From a virus: a stretch of 49,931 nucleotides of DNA. Each line of letters starts with the position of its first letter. The first letter of the stretch is position 1. The DNA lies in the IMG/VR virus record IMGVR_UViG_3300030117_001273, positions 1 to 49,931 of that record. One strand, given 5' to 3'. This document shows positions 1 to 6,585 of this stretch, in pieces. A program made the translations under genes and the position numbers. Under the pieces are notes generated by a model. It was not told the DNA's origin and did no database searches. It worked only from the letters and a program-made list of their open reading frames with translations.

Positions 1-1
1 T

Positions 2-145
2 CCCTATACTGATAATTACTTTAAACAACAAGGTTGTAGTGATAATCAATATAAAGAAAAAGAATGGGAGTATGTTAACAAGGATTTCATAGGAACTATA
101 TATATGGAATCAACAGAAAACTATAACCCTAGAGTTTACATTTAA
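2..145 (+). CDS. Hypothetical protein, C-terminal fragment
   Basis: An open frame enters from the left edge of the window and stops at TAA 143-145. It gives 47 residues rich in Tyr, Asn and Lys, ending PRVYI. The start lies outside the window, so length and family cannot be judged and I do not recognise it. Its stop is 4 bases before the palindromic site at 149-165, so the next gene probably begins a new regulated unit. Confidence 0.45.
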   Translation, partial: PYTDNYFKQQGCSDNQYKEKEWEYVNKDFIGTIYMESTENYNPRVYI

Positions 146-148
146 CCA

Positions 149-165
149 TGTCACAAGTTGTGACA
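149..165 (+). promoter_or_regulatory. Palindromic operator or RNA hairpin, copy 1
   Basis: The core GTCACAAGTTGTGAC at 150-164 is a perfect 6-bp inverted repeat around three bases, extended by a T-A pair to 149-165. It ends 18 bases before the ATG at 183. The same GTCACA-N3-TGTGAC pattern recurs at 3970-3984, also just before a gene, and at 6021-6035. TTAACCA precedes it here and at the second copy. A weak TATAAC at 122-127 could be a -10 box, but no good -35 accompanies it. It may act as a DNA operator or, once transcribed, as a small hairpin before the ribosome site. Confidence 0.5.
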
Positions 166-182
166 CAACACAGGAGACTAAC

Positions 183-356
183 ATGAAAGAATACTTTTTT
201 AAAATACATATTGAGGGTATGAATGGCTACCTTTACTATTCAGTAATGGCAGATTCAGAACAAGAGGCAGTAGACATGGTAGATTACTACATGCAATCTG
301 CACCACACATAATAGAAAAAGATAACAACTATGTTCAAGGTAAGGAGTTAGTATAA
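183..356 (+). CDS. Hypothetical 57-aa protein
   Basis: The ATG at 183 follows AGGAGACTAAC, a good ribosome site. The 57-residue product is acidic and opens with a short beta-like stretch (KEYFFKIHIEG). A run of Asp and Glu (ADSEQEAVDMVDYY) suggests a helix. No transmembrane segment or metal motif is visible and I do not recognise the family. Its TAA shares a base with the ATG of the next gene, so the two are probably co-translated. It is the first complete gene after the palindromic site at 149-165 and may be controlled by it. Confidence 0.6.
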   Translation: MKEYFFKIHIEGMNGYLYYSVMADSEQEAVDMVDYYMQSAPHIIEKDNNYVQGKELV

Positions 357-1078
357 TGAAGATACATAAATTAGTAGACGTTCTAGGTGCAATCAACGAC
401 ACAGGCAAGTTAGCTTGTGATATGTATGACTTAGGCAAGAAGCATTATTATTCAGAAGCACGAGGATACAAAATGCCTATATCAGAAATGGACTTTCAAC
501 ATATGGTCAGAGCATTTGTTAAATTGTGTGAGCAAGAGGAGATGCTTGACAGGTCAGAGCATATGGGTACAACTAAAGACTTACAAAAGCATATTAAATG
601 CCAAGATGACATCATAAAAAGTTTACATAAGAAACTTAAAAAACTGCGAGAAGATTTAGAGGGTGGATTCAAACAATCTGTTGATGATCTAGATAGTCTT
701 GAAGCACAAGAAAAGATTATTGCAGGACTACGTAGTCAAGTAGAAACACTTAGAGGTATCATTGATGAAAAAGATGAACAACTCAACGAGTATGCTTGTA
801 AGATAACAAACAGTGTAAATATCATAAACTCTCTTCGTGAGGATACTCAAACTCAAGGACATAGATATGTATTCTCTGAGATACCTAATAACGAGTATGG
901 TAAGAAGTTGACTAGAGGTATGAAAGTATATCTTAACAATGAATCATACACCATGAGAGTAAGAGGACAACATCTCAAGCCTGAGTTACATGGACAAGGT
1001 AAAGCATCTTATGGGCAATCCATAGAGGACTCTACACATCTAAGAGTGTACATAGATACGAAAAAGGGAGATGAGTAA
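356..1078 (+). CDS. Coiled-coil hypothetical protein
   Basis: A 240-residue protein of unknown function. Residues about 85-165 are dense in Lys, Glu, Asp and Leu with heptad-like spacing (KKLKKLREDLEGG, LEAQEKIIAGLRSQVE), which predicts a coiled coil. The C-terminal 60 residues look like a small beta domain (MKVYLNNESYTMRVRGQ). It overlaps both neighbours by one base through TAATG junctions and lies directly before the DNA methyltransferase. A structural or partner role is possible, but the sequence names no function. Confidence 0.65.
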   Translation: MKIHKLVDVLGAINDTGKLACDMYDLGKKHYYSEARGYKMPISEMDFQHMVRAFVKLCEQEEMLDRSEHMGTTKDLQKHIKCQDDIIKSLHKKLKKLREDLEGGFKQSVDDLDSLEAQEKIIAGLRSQVETLRGIIDEKDEQLNEYACKITNSVNIINSLREDTQTQGHRYVFSEIPNNEYGKKLTRGMKVYLNNESYTMRVRGQHLKPELHGQGKASYGQSIEDSTHLRVYIDTKKGDE

Positions 1079-2283
1079 TGAATGTACTAAGTTTATTTGA
1101 CGGTATGTCTTGTGGACAACTTGCCTTAGAACGTGCCAATGTATCTGTAGATAATTACTTTGCTTGTGAGATAGACAAGTATGCAATGCAGATAGCTAAC
1201 AAAAATTTTCCTGACACAATACAGTTGGGAGATGTGTCAGAGTTTAGTGAAGATTATCTTAAAGCACATAATCACTTTGATGACCCACCTATAGATTTAC
1301 TTCTTGGTGGCTCACCTTGTCAGGGATTTTCTTTTGCAGGAGAACAGTTGGCATTTGATGACCCACGTTCCAAGTTATTCTTTGAGTTCATAAGAGTTAT
1401 GAATGATTTAAAACCTAGATATGTATTGCTTGAGAATGTGCGAATGAAGAAAAAGTTTGAAGATGTGATTACAGAACACATGGGGTTTCCACCACAGTTG
1501 ATAAATTCAAGCAAAGTTTCTGCACAAAACAGATGGAGAAACTATTGGTTTGGTGTGTTAATCAATGGCAAGTATGAACAGATAATGATTCCACCTTTGG
1601 AAGACAAAGGTTTGGTACTCAAAGATATATTACAGACTGACCATGACGAGCCACCTGTTCCTATCAATGAACGTAATGCTAGGCATCACAAGAACCCTAA
1701 TCAAAAAGCATTGTGTACTACTGCTACAATGTACAAGGGTGCAGGTAACAATGGCATGACGATTGTTGACAGACTCATACCTGTAGGAGAAGCAGAAGAG
1801 TATGCACACTACAATTACAGAGCAACAAAAGAGGTGTATCACATGGATGGTAAAGCACCTACGTTACTCACTATGCAAGGTGGCAACAGAGAACCAAAGA
1901 TTGCAACTTATTCGCCTAAGGGTGGTCGCATTGTAAATCGTAGGCTAGATGAGAATGGTGTACGTAAAGACTATCAACTAGAACTACCCTACACAACTCA
2001 AGTAGAAGTGAGAGATGATGACAAGACTAATTGTCTCACGACTGTACAAAAAGATAATGTTGTGGTAGAAGGTATGACATGGAGAAAGCTAACACCTATT
2101 GAGTGTGAGAGATTGCAGACACTACCTGATAATTACACAGAAGGTGTATCAAAGACACAACGATACAAGATGATTGGTAATGGTTGGACAGTTGATGTGA
2201 TTGCACATATACTCAAGGGTATGGAGATTGAGAAACAATATAAACTAAATGATCCTATATGGGATGAAAGGTGGACAAGATGA
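1078..2283 (+). CDS. DNA (cytosine-5-)-methyltransferase
   Basis: Transfers a methyl group from S-adenosylmethionine to C5 of cytosine in DNA. Motif I is LSLFDGMSCG at the N terminus. The catalytic Cys81 is in GGSPCQGFSF (motif IV), ENV is at 119-121 (motif VI), QNRWR at 150-154 (motif VIII), and GNGWTV near 367 (motif X). The VSAQNR segment resembles the DNMT3-like enzymes common in phages. At 401 residues all core motifs are present, so it should be active. No restriction enzyme lies beside it, so protection of phage DNA or an epigenetic role is more likely than a complete restriction system. The recognition site cannot be read from sequence. Confidence 0.93.
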   Translation: MNVLSLFDGMSCGQLALERANVSVDNYFACEIDKYAMQIANKNFPDTIQLGDVSEFSEDYLKAHNHFDDPPIDLLLGGSPCQGFSFAGEQLAFDDPRSKLFFEFIRVMNDLKPRYVLLENVRMKKKFEDVITEHMGFPPQLINSSKVSAQNRWRNYWFGVLINGKYEQIMIPPLEDKGLVLKDILQTDHDEPPVPINERNARHHKNPNQKALCTTATMYKGAGNNGMTIVDRLIPVGEAEEYAHYNYRATKEVYHMDGKAPTLLTMQGGNREPKIATYSPKGGRIVNRRLDENGVRKDYQLELPYTTQVEVRDDDKTNCLTTVQKDNVVVEGMTWRKLTPIECERLQTLPDNYTEGVSKTQRYKMIGNGWTVDVIAHILKGMEIEKQYKLNDPIWDERWTR

Positions 2284-2474
2284 GTGATAAGTATGTTCAA
2301 AATGTAATTACATTAAAAAGAATTAAAAATGTAGCTACAGATATTAAAAATGATTTTTATGAAGGTAATGATAGCCATTCTCGTGCAGAATACAAAGGTG
2401 CTTGTGAAAGTTTAGATATGCTTATCAGACACTTTGAAGAAGTAATTTATGGAAAGGAGAATGATAATGCATAA
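2280..2474 (+). CDS. Hypothetical 64-aa protein
   Basis: I chose the ATG at 2280, which overlaps the methyltransferase stop as ATGA and has GAAAGG about 8 bases upstream. A GTG at 2271 would add three residues. The product is helical and charged (ITLKRIKNVATDIKNDF) and ends in a Glu-rich stretch. It has no Cys motif beyond a single Cys and no membrane segment. I do not recognise it. It sits between the methyltransferase and a tiny membrane protein in a chain of overlapping genes. Confidence 0.6.
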   Translation: MSDKYVQNVITLKRIKNVATDIKNDFYEGNDSHSRAEYKGACESLDMLIRHFEEVIYGKENDNA

Positions 2475-2553
2475 CTTTGATAACACACCTTACATAATTA
2501 TGGTAGTAGCTTTAATTATGTTTGTATTTATTTATACAGGAGCATTATTATGA
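2467..2553 (+). CDS. Tiny single-span membrane protein
   Basis: A 28-residue frame starts at ATG 2467 behind a strong AAAGGAG ribosome site with about 7 bases of spacing. It overlaps the previous stop and shares ATGA with the next start. Residues 10-28 (IIMVVALIMFVFIYTGALL) form one hydrophobic helix; the first nine are polar. It lies directly before a cell wall hydrolase, so a lysis accessory or holin-like role is tempting. That is inferred from position only, and a real holin candidate exists at 47053-47445. Confidence 0.55.
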   Translation: MHNFDNTPYIIMVVALIMFVFIYTGALL

Positions 2554-2987
2554 TAATGGAATCACTAATATGTCTAGCACTTAACGTGTACCATGAAGCA
2601 AAGAACCAAAGTTTTGTGGGACAAGTGGCAGTAGCACAAGTTGTAATGAATAGGGTAGAAGATAACAGATACCCTAACAACATATGTGATGTAGTTAAAC
2701 AAGGGTTAACATACAAATGGAAACCTACATTTCCTATCAAGAATAGATGTCAATTCAGTTGGTATTGTGATGGCAAAAGTGACAAGCCAAGAGAACCAAA
2801 AGCATGGAGAGATGCTATGCACGTAGCAAATGGTGTATACAATGGACACTTAGATGATCTTGTTGAAGGTGCTACACACTACCATGCCTACTATGTTAAT
2901 CCTAGTTGGGCAGAAACTAAAACTTATGTAACAAGAATAGATGACCACATATTTTATAGGTGGGATATTGAAAGGAGTAAGAAATGA
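2550..2987 (+). CDS. Cell wall hydrolase, SleB-like (Hydrolase_2)
   Basis: A 145-residue protein matching the SleB/CwlJ hydrolase family, which cleaves peptidoglycan glycan strands. The family signature is clear near the N terminus: LNVYHEAKNQS, with probable catalytic Glu16, then GQVAVAQVVMNRV. Later come CQFSWYCDG and a C-terminal GATHYHAYYVNPSWA segment. No signal peptide is seen, so export or release would need a holin or the upstream tiny membrane protein. A second wall hydrolase, a GH24 lysozyme, sits at 46202-46657, so this early-arm enzyme may have a different timing or job. Confidence 0.85.
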   Translation: MIMESLICLALNVYHEAKNQSFVGQVAVAQVVMNRVEDNRYPNNICDVVKQGLTYKWKPTFPIKNRCQFSWYCDGKSDKPREPKAWRDAMHVANGVYNGHLDDLVEGATHYHAYYVNPSWAETKTYVTRIDDHIFYRWDIERSKK

Positions 2988-3115
2988 CACGGGAAGAGAA
3001 AATAAAATTTATTATTGCACAAGAAAAACAAGCAAACAATTCTTGGAGATGGATTAAAAAAGCAGATGATAAAACAGTAAATGATTTATATGATTATTGG
3101 ACACAGGAGTTATAA
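2984..3115 (+). CDS. Hypothetical 43-aa protein
   Basis: The frame runs from ATG 2984, overlapping the hydrolase stop as ATGA with AAAGGAG 5 bases upstream of its flank, to TAA 3113-3115. The 43 residues are strongly helical, with two Trp pairs (WRWIKKADD, YDYWTQEL). It resembles the small helical proteins often found in phage early regions, but I cannot assign a family. The overlap and ribosome site make it likely to be translated. Confidence 0.5.
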   Translation: MTREEKIKFIIAQEKQANNSWRWIKKADDKTVNDLYDYWTQEL

Positions 3116-3116
3116 G

Positions 3117-3302
3117 ATGAACTTAATAGAACTAGAGAAAAAAATAAAAGAGCATGAGGTCATACAAAAGTTTAAGGATGGTGTTACAGATGCTATGTTA
3201 CATGGCACAAGAGATGAAAATCAATCGCATCATTACTATAAACAAGGCTATGACTTTGGTATAGATTTGTTTTGTAAACAAGAGGAGTGGACACATGAAT
3301 AG
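3117..3302 (+). CDS. Hypothetical 61-aa protein
   Basis: I chose the ATG at 3117 because CAGGAG lies 8 bases upstream and the previous gene stops at 3115. A start at 3081 would lie inside that gene. The product is a charged helical protein (LIELEKKIKEHEVIQKF). A central HGTRDENQSHHYYKQGYD segment has four His residues, which could bind metal, but this is not a known motif to me. It overlaps the next gene by eight bases. Confidence 0.55.
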   Translation: MNLIELEKKIKEHEVIQKFKDGVTDAMLHGTRDENQSHHYYKQGYDFGIDLFCKQEEWTHE

Positions 3303-3804
3303 GTTTATTATAGAACGAAGTCCAATAGGTATCGCACAGTCTTTGTGTGACCAACACGTAGTCAAGATGCCATTAGAAGAGGCACAGATGTTATGTACTG
3401 CACTATGGCATCATGCACCTGACTATGCAGAGGAGCATAACTTGTACAAACCTGTACATCAAAAACATCCTTGTACTTTATGGGCAATGAAGACTAGAGA
3501 AAACTACATGTGGGCATACTGCTTATATAGAGCAATGCTTTTTGAGTATGGTGCAAGATACAATAAAACTCATGGTGCATCTAAACATTATGATTCTTTG
3601 TTTGAGGGAAGATGGCACATACCTGAGGGTAAGATGACTGCACACCCACAATGTTTTAGTGGGCATGATGACTTGAAGACAGATGAGTTTTATCCTATAG
3701 AAGCCTATCGCAAATTTTACATTGTTGACAAGTCTAGCTTTGCTAGGTACAACTATACACAGAAACCAACTTGGATGAAAGGAGAATCAAATAAGGTATC
3801 ATGA
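3295..3804 (+). CDS. Conserved phage protein of unknown function
   Basis: A 169-residue protein whose N terminus (CDQHVVKMPLEEAQMLCTA) matches a protein family I know from cyanophages and other marine phages. Members start MNxF-xxD-xPxxAAxxxCDKHVVKM. It is rich in His, Trp, Tyr and Cys, with a conserved-looking HPCTLWAMKTRENYMWA segment. This suggests a folded enzyme or nucleic-acid-binding protein, but no function is established to my knowledge. It is followed directly, through an ATGA overlap, by the ArfA-like mini-gene. Confidence 0.7.
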   Translation: MNRFIIERSPIGIAQSLCDQHVVKMPLEEAQMLCTALWHHAPDYAEEHNLYKPVHQKHPCTLWAMKTRENYMWAYCLYRAMLFEYGARYNKTHGASKHYDSLFEGRWHIPEGKMTAHPQCFSGHDDLKTDEFYPIEAYRKFYIVDKSSFARYNYTQKPTWMKGESNKVS

Positions 3805-3938
3805 AGATAAAAATTATTAATCCAATAGCACGACTATTTGCTTATGCAAGAAAGAGAAAACAAATCGTACCACCTAAAAAAGGTAAAGGTTCATACAATA
3901 GAAAGAACAAACATAGACGAGTTGACATTTCTTGTTAA
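3801..3938 (+). CDS. arfA-like: ArfA-like alternative ribosome rescue factor
   Basis: A 45-residue, very basic protein starting at ATG 3801 in an ATGA overlap. Its second half contains KKGKGSYNRKNKH. Bacterial ArfA has KKGKGSYMRKGKH in the region that enters the empty mRNA channel of a stalled ribosome and lets release factor 2 free the peptide. The preceding LFAYARKRK also resembles ArfA's hydrophobic-then-basic segment. E. coli ArfA is 72 residues with a hydrophobic tail that marks the full-length form for destruction; this one stops soon after the motif, like the active truncated form. The match is by eye over about 25 residues. A generic RNA-binding peptide is the alternative. Confidence 0.6.
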   Translation: MKIKIINPIARLFAYARKRKQIVPPKKGKGSYNRKNKHRRVDISC

Positions 3939-3950
3939 TTGTTATATAAG
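3922..3950 (+). promoter_or_regulatory. Sigma70-like promoter before the DUF932/integrase operon
   Basis: TTGACA at 3922-3927, a 17-bp spacer and TATAAG at 3945-3950 give 11 of 12 consensus bases. Transcription would begin near 3957, leaving a leader of about 50 bases that contains the palindrome at 3970-3984. The -35 box overlaps the 3' end of the ArfA-like gene. This would drive DUF932, integrase and the replication genes. Confidence 0.65.
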
Positions 3951-3969
3951 CAAGTATCACTTAACCAAA

Positions 3970-3984
3970 GTCACATGTTGTGAC
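3970..3984 (+). promoter_or_regulatory. Palindromic operator or RNA hairpin, copy 2
   Basis: GTCACATGTTGTGAC has the same 6-bp arms as the site at 150-164; only the central triplet differs (TGT instead of AGT). It lies about 13-27 bases downstream of the predicted start of the promoter at 3922-3950 and 23 bases before the ATG at 4008, with the ribosome site GAAAGGAG between. A repressor here would block elongation, or the RNA would fold into a small hairpin. Confidence 0.55.
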
Positions 3985-4007
3985 ATATTTTAGAAAGGAG
4001 CATTAAC

Positions 4008-4862
4008 ATGCCATTAGACGCACCAATAAACGAACTCTTTAATTTAGAGGGTACAAATTTAGACTTCAAAGTTAAATATCAAGACACTAAGTTTGCAGGT
4101 AAAAGATATGTAAGGAACTCTGTAACAGGAGAATACTTAGGTATAGTGGGGGACAAGTTCTCAACTGTAAATCATGTAAACTTTTTTAATGGTATCAAGA
4201 AAGTTATACAGGAGAATAGACACCCTGTTGATCTTGATGGTGCAAAGGTAGAAATAAAAACAGGAAGAAACAATGCCTTTGTATTCTTAGATATCACGTT
4301 ACCTAACGTAAAGCATACGATTACAACTGCTAAACACCAAACAGTAATCAATGAGAGGATCATTGCTCTGCATGGTATAGATGGTTTAACATCTAATCAA
4401 GTATACTTTGGTGCTATTGATAGCTACTGTTCCAACGGACAAGTTGGTGGAGAGTTTGACCTTATCAAGATGAAGAACACAAGTGGCTTCACTATGGGTA
4501 GACTAATAGCAGAAGTTAAGTTAGCTAAGAGTAACTTTGACTTACGTTGTAAGATGATGCAGAAGTGGGCAAATATACCACTCAATGTAGATGGTAAAGA
4601 TTTCTTGAGTAAGCTAATTAAGTCAGAGACTATGGCTAAGAAGATGTATAGTTTAGCTTGTCAAGAGATATCCAAGAGAGGTAAGAATGTATTTGCATTG
4701 TATTCTGCCTTCACTAACTATGCATCATATGCAGATGAAAGAAATGGTTTCAACATACGTAACACAGGTTTTGATACTAAAGCAGAGACCATGTGGAAGA
4801 GGGAACAAGAGGTCGCAAAATGGATTTCTTCACCTCACTTCAAAGAGTTGTTGGCAGCCTAA
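4008..4862 (+). CDS. DUF932 family protein
   Basis: A 284-residue protein matching DUF932 (phage/plasmid-like protein, TIGR03299 type). The GEYLGIVGDKFSTVNH region near the N terminus and the central YCSNGQVGGEFDLIKMKNT and SGFTMGRL stretches are typical. Members are common in plasmids and phages near replication genes; their biochemical role is not settled. The ATG has a strong AAAGGAG site upstream. The gene sits first in an operon behind a sigma70-like promoter and a palindromic site, and its stop overlaps the integrase start, so it is probably made early and with the integrase. Confidence 0.85.
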   Translation: MPLDAPINELFNLEGTNLDFKVKYQDTKFAGKRYVRNSVTGEYLGIVGDKFSTVNHVNFFNGIKKVIQENRHPVDLDGAKVEIKTGRNNAFVFLDITLPNVKHTITTAKHQTVINERIIALHGIDGLTSNQVYFGAIDSYCSNGQVGGEFDLIKMKNTSGFTMGRLIAEVKLAKSNFDLRCKMMQKWANIPLNVDGKDFLSKLIKSETMAKKMYSLACQEISKRGKNVFALYSAFTNYASYADERNGFNIRNTGFDTKAETMWKREQEVAKWISSPHFKELLAA

Positions 4863-5812
4863 TGCAAGTTCAAGACTTATTAAAGGAGTACTATTTATCC
4901 TTTGAATACAATAACTTACGAGAAGAAACTAAAGCACAATATAAGTATTTCTTAGGCATAGTTTCTTCAACAAGTGTGGTTGATGGCAAAAAGTTAGGCA
5001 GTTATAAACTGTCTAGCTTGACCACAAAACTTGCAAAGTTATCGTATAACAAATGGTGTGATAGAGGTGTATCCTTCGCAAATCATTTAATGTCAGTTAT
5101 AAGAGTCTTGCTTAATTACGGAATCAACATGGAGCATTGTAACATGAATCCATTTAGCAATATCAAGAAACGTGTCGTTGCACATAGAAAAATTGTTTGG
5201 ACAAAAGATGACGTTATCAGGTTTCTTGATATCGCTTACTCTGATTTTAAGACAAGGAGTTTAGGACTGATTGCACAGATGGCTTATGAATGGTGTCAAA
5301 GAATTGGCGATATGAGACTTTTAGAATGGTCTAGCCTTGATTTAGATGCACAACGTATGCAGATAGAACAGTCTAAGCGAAGAGCAGAAGTATTTTTACC
5401 CATATCAGATGAGTTAAATGAAATGTTAATACAACAAAAGAATGATTATGGGTTTCAAAAGTATGTAGCACCACGACCACGACCATATAAAGGGTCATAC
5501 AAGCCTTATTCACTTACTAAGCTACCCATACTAGCTAGAAAGGTTATGTCCTCTGCAGGACTGTCTAACGAGCTACGTTTAAGTGACTTACGTAGAACAG
5601 GCACAGTTGAAATGGTAGAAGCAGGTGTGTCAATGGGTAATATTATGTCTGTTACAGGACATGCTAACCCACAATCTGTTAAACCTTACATGAAAAATAC
5701 ATTTGCTAGTGCTAACTTAGCCTTACAAACACGTAGAGGGTTGACAGAATCAAAAAGCCATGATAAAAGCATATTAAATGCCAACAAGAAGGATGTAATA
5801 TATAATATATGA
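4862..5812 (+). CDS. int: Tyrosine recombinase / phage integrase
   Basis: A 316-residue site-specific recombinase. I set the start at ATG 4862, which overlaps the previous stop as TAATG. An N-terminal SAM-like arm (residues about 1-105) precedes the catalytic domain. Catalytic residues are Arg147 in CQRIGDMR, a probable Lys172 in the beta-hairpin, Arg244 in SDLRRTG, His267 in TGHANP and nucleophile Tyr276 in PYMKN. The usual first His of the HxxR box is Ser241, a tolerated variation in some members. It implies that the phage can integrate. No attachment site, excisionase or repressor is recognisable beside it. Confidence 0.9.
   Translation: MQVQDLLKEYYLSFEYNNLREETKAQYKYFLGIVSSTSVVDGKKLGSYKLSSLTTKLAKLSYNKWCDRGVSFANHLMSVIRVLLNYGINMEHCNMNPFSNIKKRVVAHRKIVWTKDDVIRFLDIAYSDFKTRSLGLIAQMAYEWCQRIGDMRLLEWSSLDLDAQRMQIEQSKRRAEVFLPISDELNEMLIQQKNDYGFQKYVAPRPRPYKGSYKPYSLTKLPILARKVMSSAGLSNELRLSDLRRTGTVEMVEAGVSMGNIMSVTGHANPQSVKPYMKNTFASANLALQTRRGLTESKSHDKSILNANKKDVIYNI
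5741..5769 (+). promoter_or_regulatory. Possible promoter before primase
   Basis: TTGACA at 5741-5746, a 17-bp spacer and TAAAAG at 5764-5769 (4 of 6) lie within the end of the integrase gene, about 40 bases before the primase start. The perfect -35 and exact spacing are suggestive; the -10 is weak. It would uncouple replication genes from the integrase. Confidence 0.3.
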
Positions 5813-6585
5813 TTAATATATATGAATATGTTAAACAGTTAAATGTAGAGAATGGTACATCACAAAGACTAACATGTCCCATGTGCAGATCATACAAAAC
5901 ATTTACTGTTACAAACAACATGGGTTCTTTATTGTGGAATTGTTACAAGGCATCATGTGATGTTAGAGGTACAAGTCGTGTTCATTTATCTGCAGAAGAT
6001 ATTCGTAACATGAAGAAAGTGTCACAAGTTGTGACATCATTTGAAATGCCTGAGTACATCACACCACGTAAACATCAGATCGTAGATTGGTGTAACAAGT
6101 GGGGACTAGATGTAGATGCATTGGAACTGCAATACGATGTAAAAGAGAACAGAGTTGTTTTTCCTATCAAGGATAATGGCAGAATTGTTGATGCTACAGG
6201 TAGGTCTATTCTAAAGAGATTGCCTAAGTGGAAGAGGTATGGTTCTTCGGACTTGCCTTTTTCATTTGGTTGTGGTAGTATCGCAATAGTAGTTGAGGAT
6301 TGCATTAGTGCAGGAGTGATCGGTAGTGATGTATATGTTGGGGTAGCTGTGTTGGGTACATCATTATTGGATTCTCACAAGACATTCCTGTCGCAATTCT
6401 CAACTGCAATTATAGCACTTGACCCTGATGCACTACCCAAGTCTTTTGCTTTTGCGAAAGAGTTACGTTCACATGTTAAAGATGTTAAGATACTGAGATT
6501 AAAAGATGACTTGAAATATAGAAAGAAAGAAGACTTAGATAATTTGAAACTATTAACCCCAAAGGAGACACAGTTATGGAACTAG
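5809..6585 (+). CDS. DNA primase with zinc ribbon and TOPRIM domain
   Basis: A 258-residue primase similar to the N-terminal half of T7 gp4. It should make short RNA primers for lagging-strand synthesis. A zinc-binding module is formed by Cys23, Cys26, Cys45 and Cys50. A TOPRIM fold follows, with metal-binding Glu163 in VVEDCISAG and the acidic pair Asp205/Asp207 in ALDPDALP. In T7 the primase and helicase are fused; here the helicase is the next gene, overlapping by 10 bases. The start overlaps the integrase stop as ATGA. One copy of the palindromic 15-mer lies inside the gene at 6021-6035. Confidence 0.88.
   Translation: MINIYEYVKQLNVENGTSQRLTCPMCRSYKTFTVTNNMGSLLWNCYKASCDVRGTSRVHLSAEDIRNMKKVSQVVTSFEMPEYITPRKHQIVDWCNKWGLDVDALELQYDVKENRVVFPIKDNGRIVDATGRSILKRLPKWKRYGSSDLPFSFGCGSIAIVVEDCISAGVIGSDVYVGVAVLGTSLLDSHKTFLSQFSTAIIALDPDALPKSFAFAKELRSHVKDVKILRLKDDLKYRKKEDLDNLKLLTPKETQLWN
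6021..6035 (+). promoter_or_regulatory. Palindromic site inside primase gene, copy 3
   Basis: GTCACAAGTTGTGAC here is identical over 15 bases to the copy at 150-164, although it lies in coding sequence (residues VSQVVT of the primase). No promoter or start codon is obvious nearby. It may be a secondary binding site for the same factor or a chance match; the exact identity argues for the former. Confidence 0.4.

Noticed and set aside
149-165. CRP/FNR binding site
   Set aside because: CRP sites are TGTGA-N6-TCACA; here the arms are in the opposite order (TCACA-N3-TGTGA), so the resemblance is superficial.
3721-3749. TTGACA followed after 17 bp by TACAAC as a promoter for the ArfA-like gene
   Set aside because: The -10 box matches only four of six bases and lies deep in coding sequence, so I did not call it.
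3295-3804. Possible pyrimidine dimer DNA glycosylase
   Set aside because: Some marine phage proteins with similar starts carry such labels, but the known catalytic N-terminal Thr/Glu arrangement is not visible.
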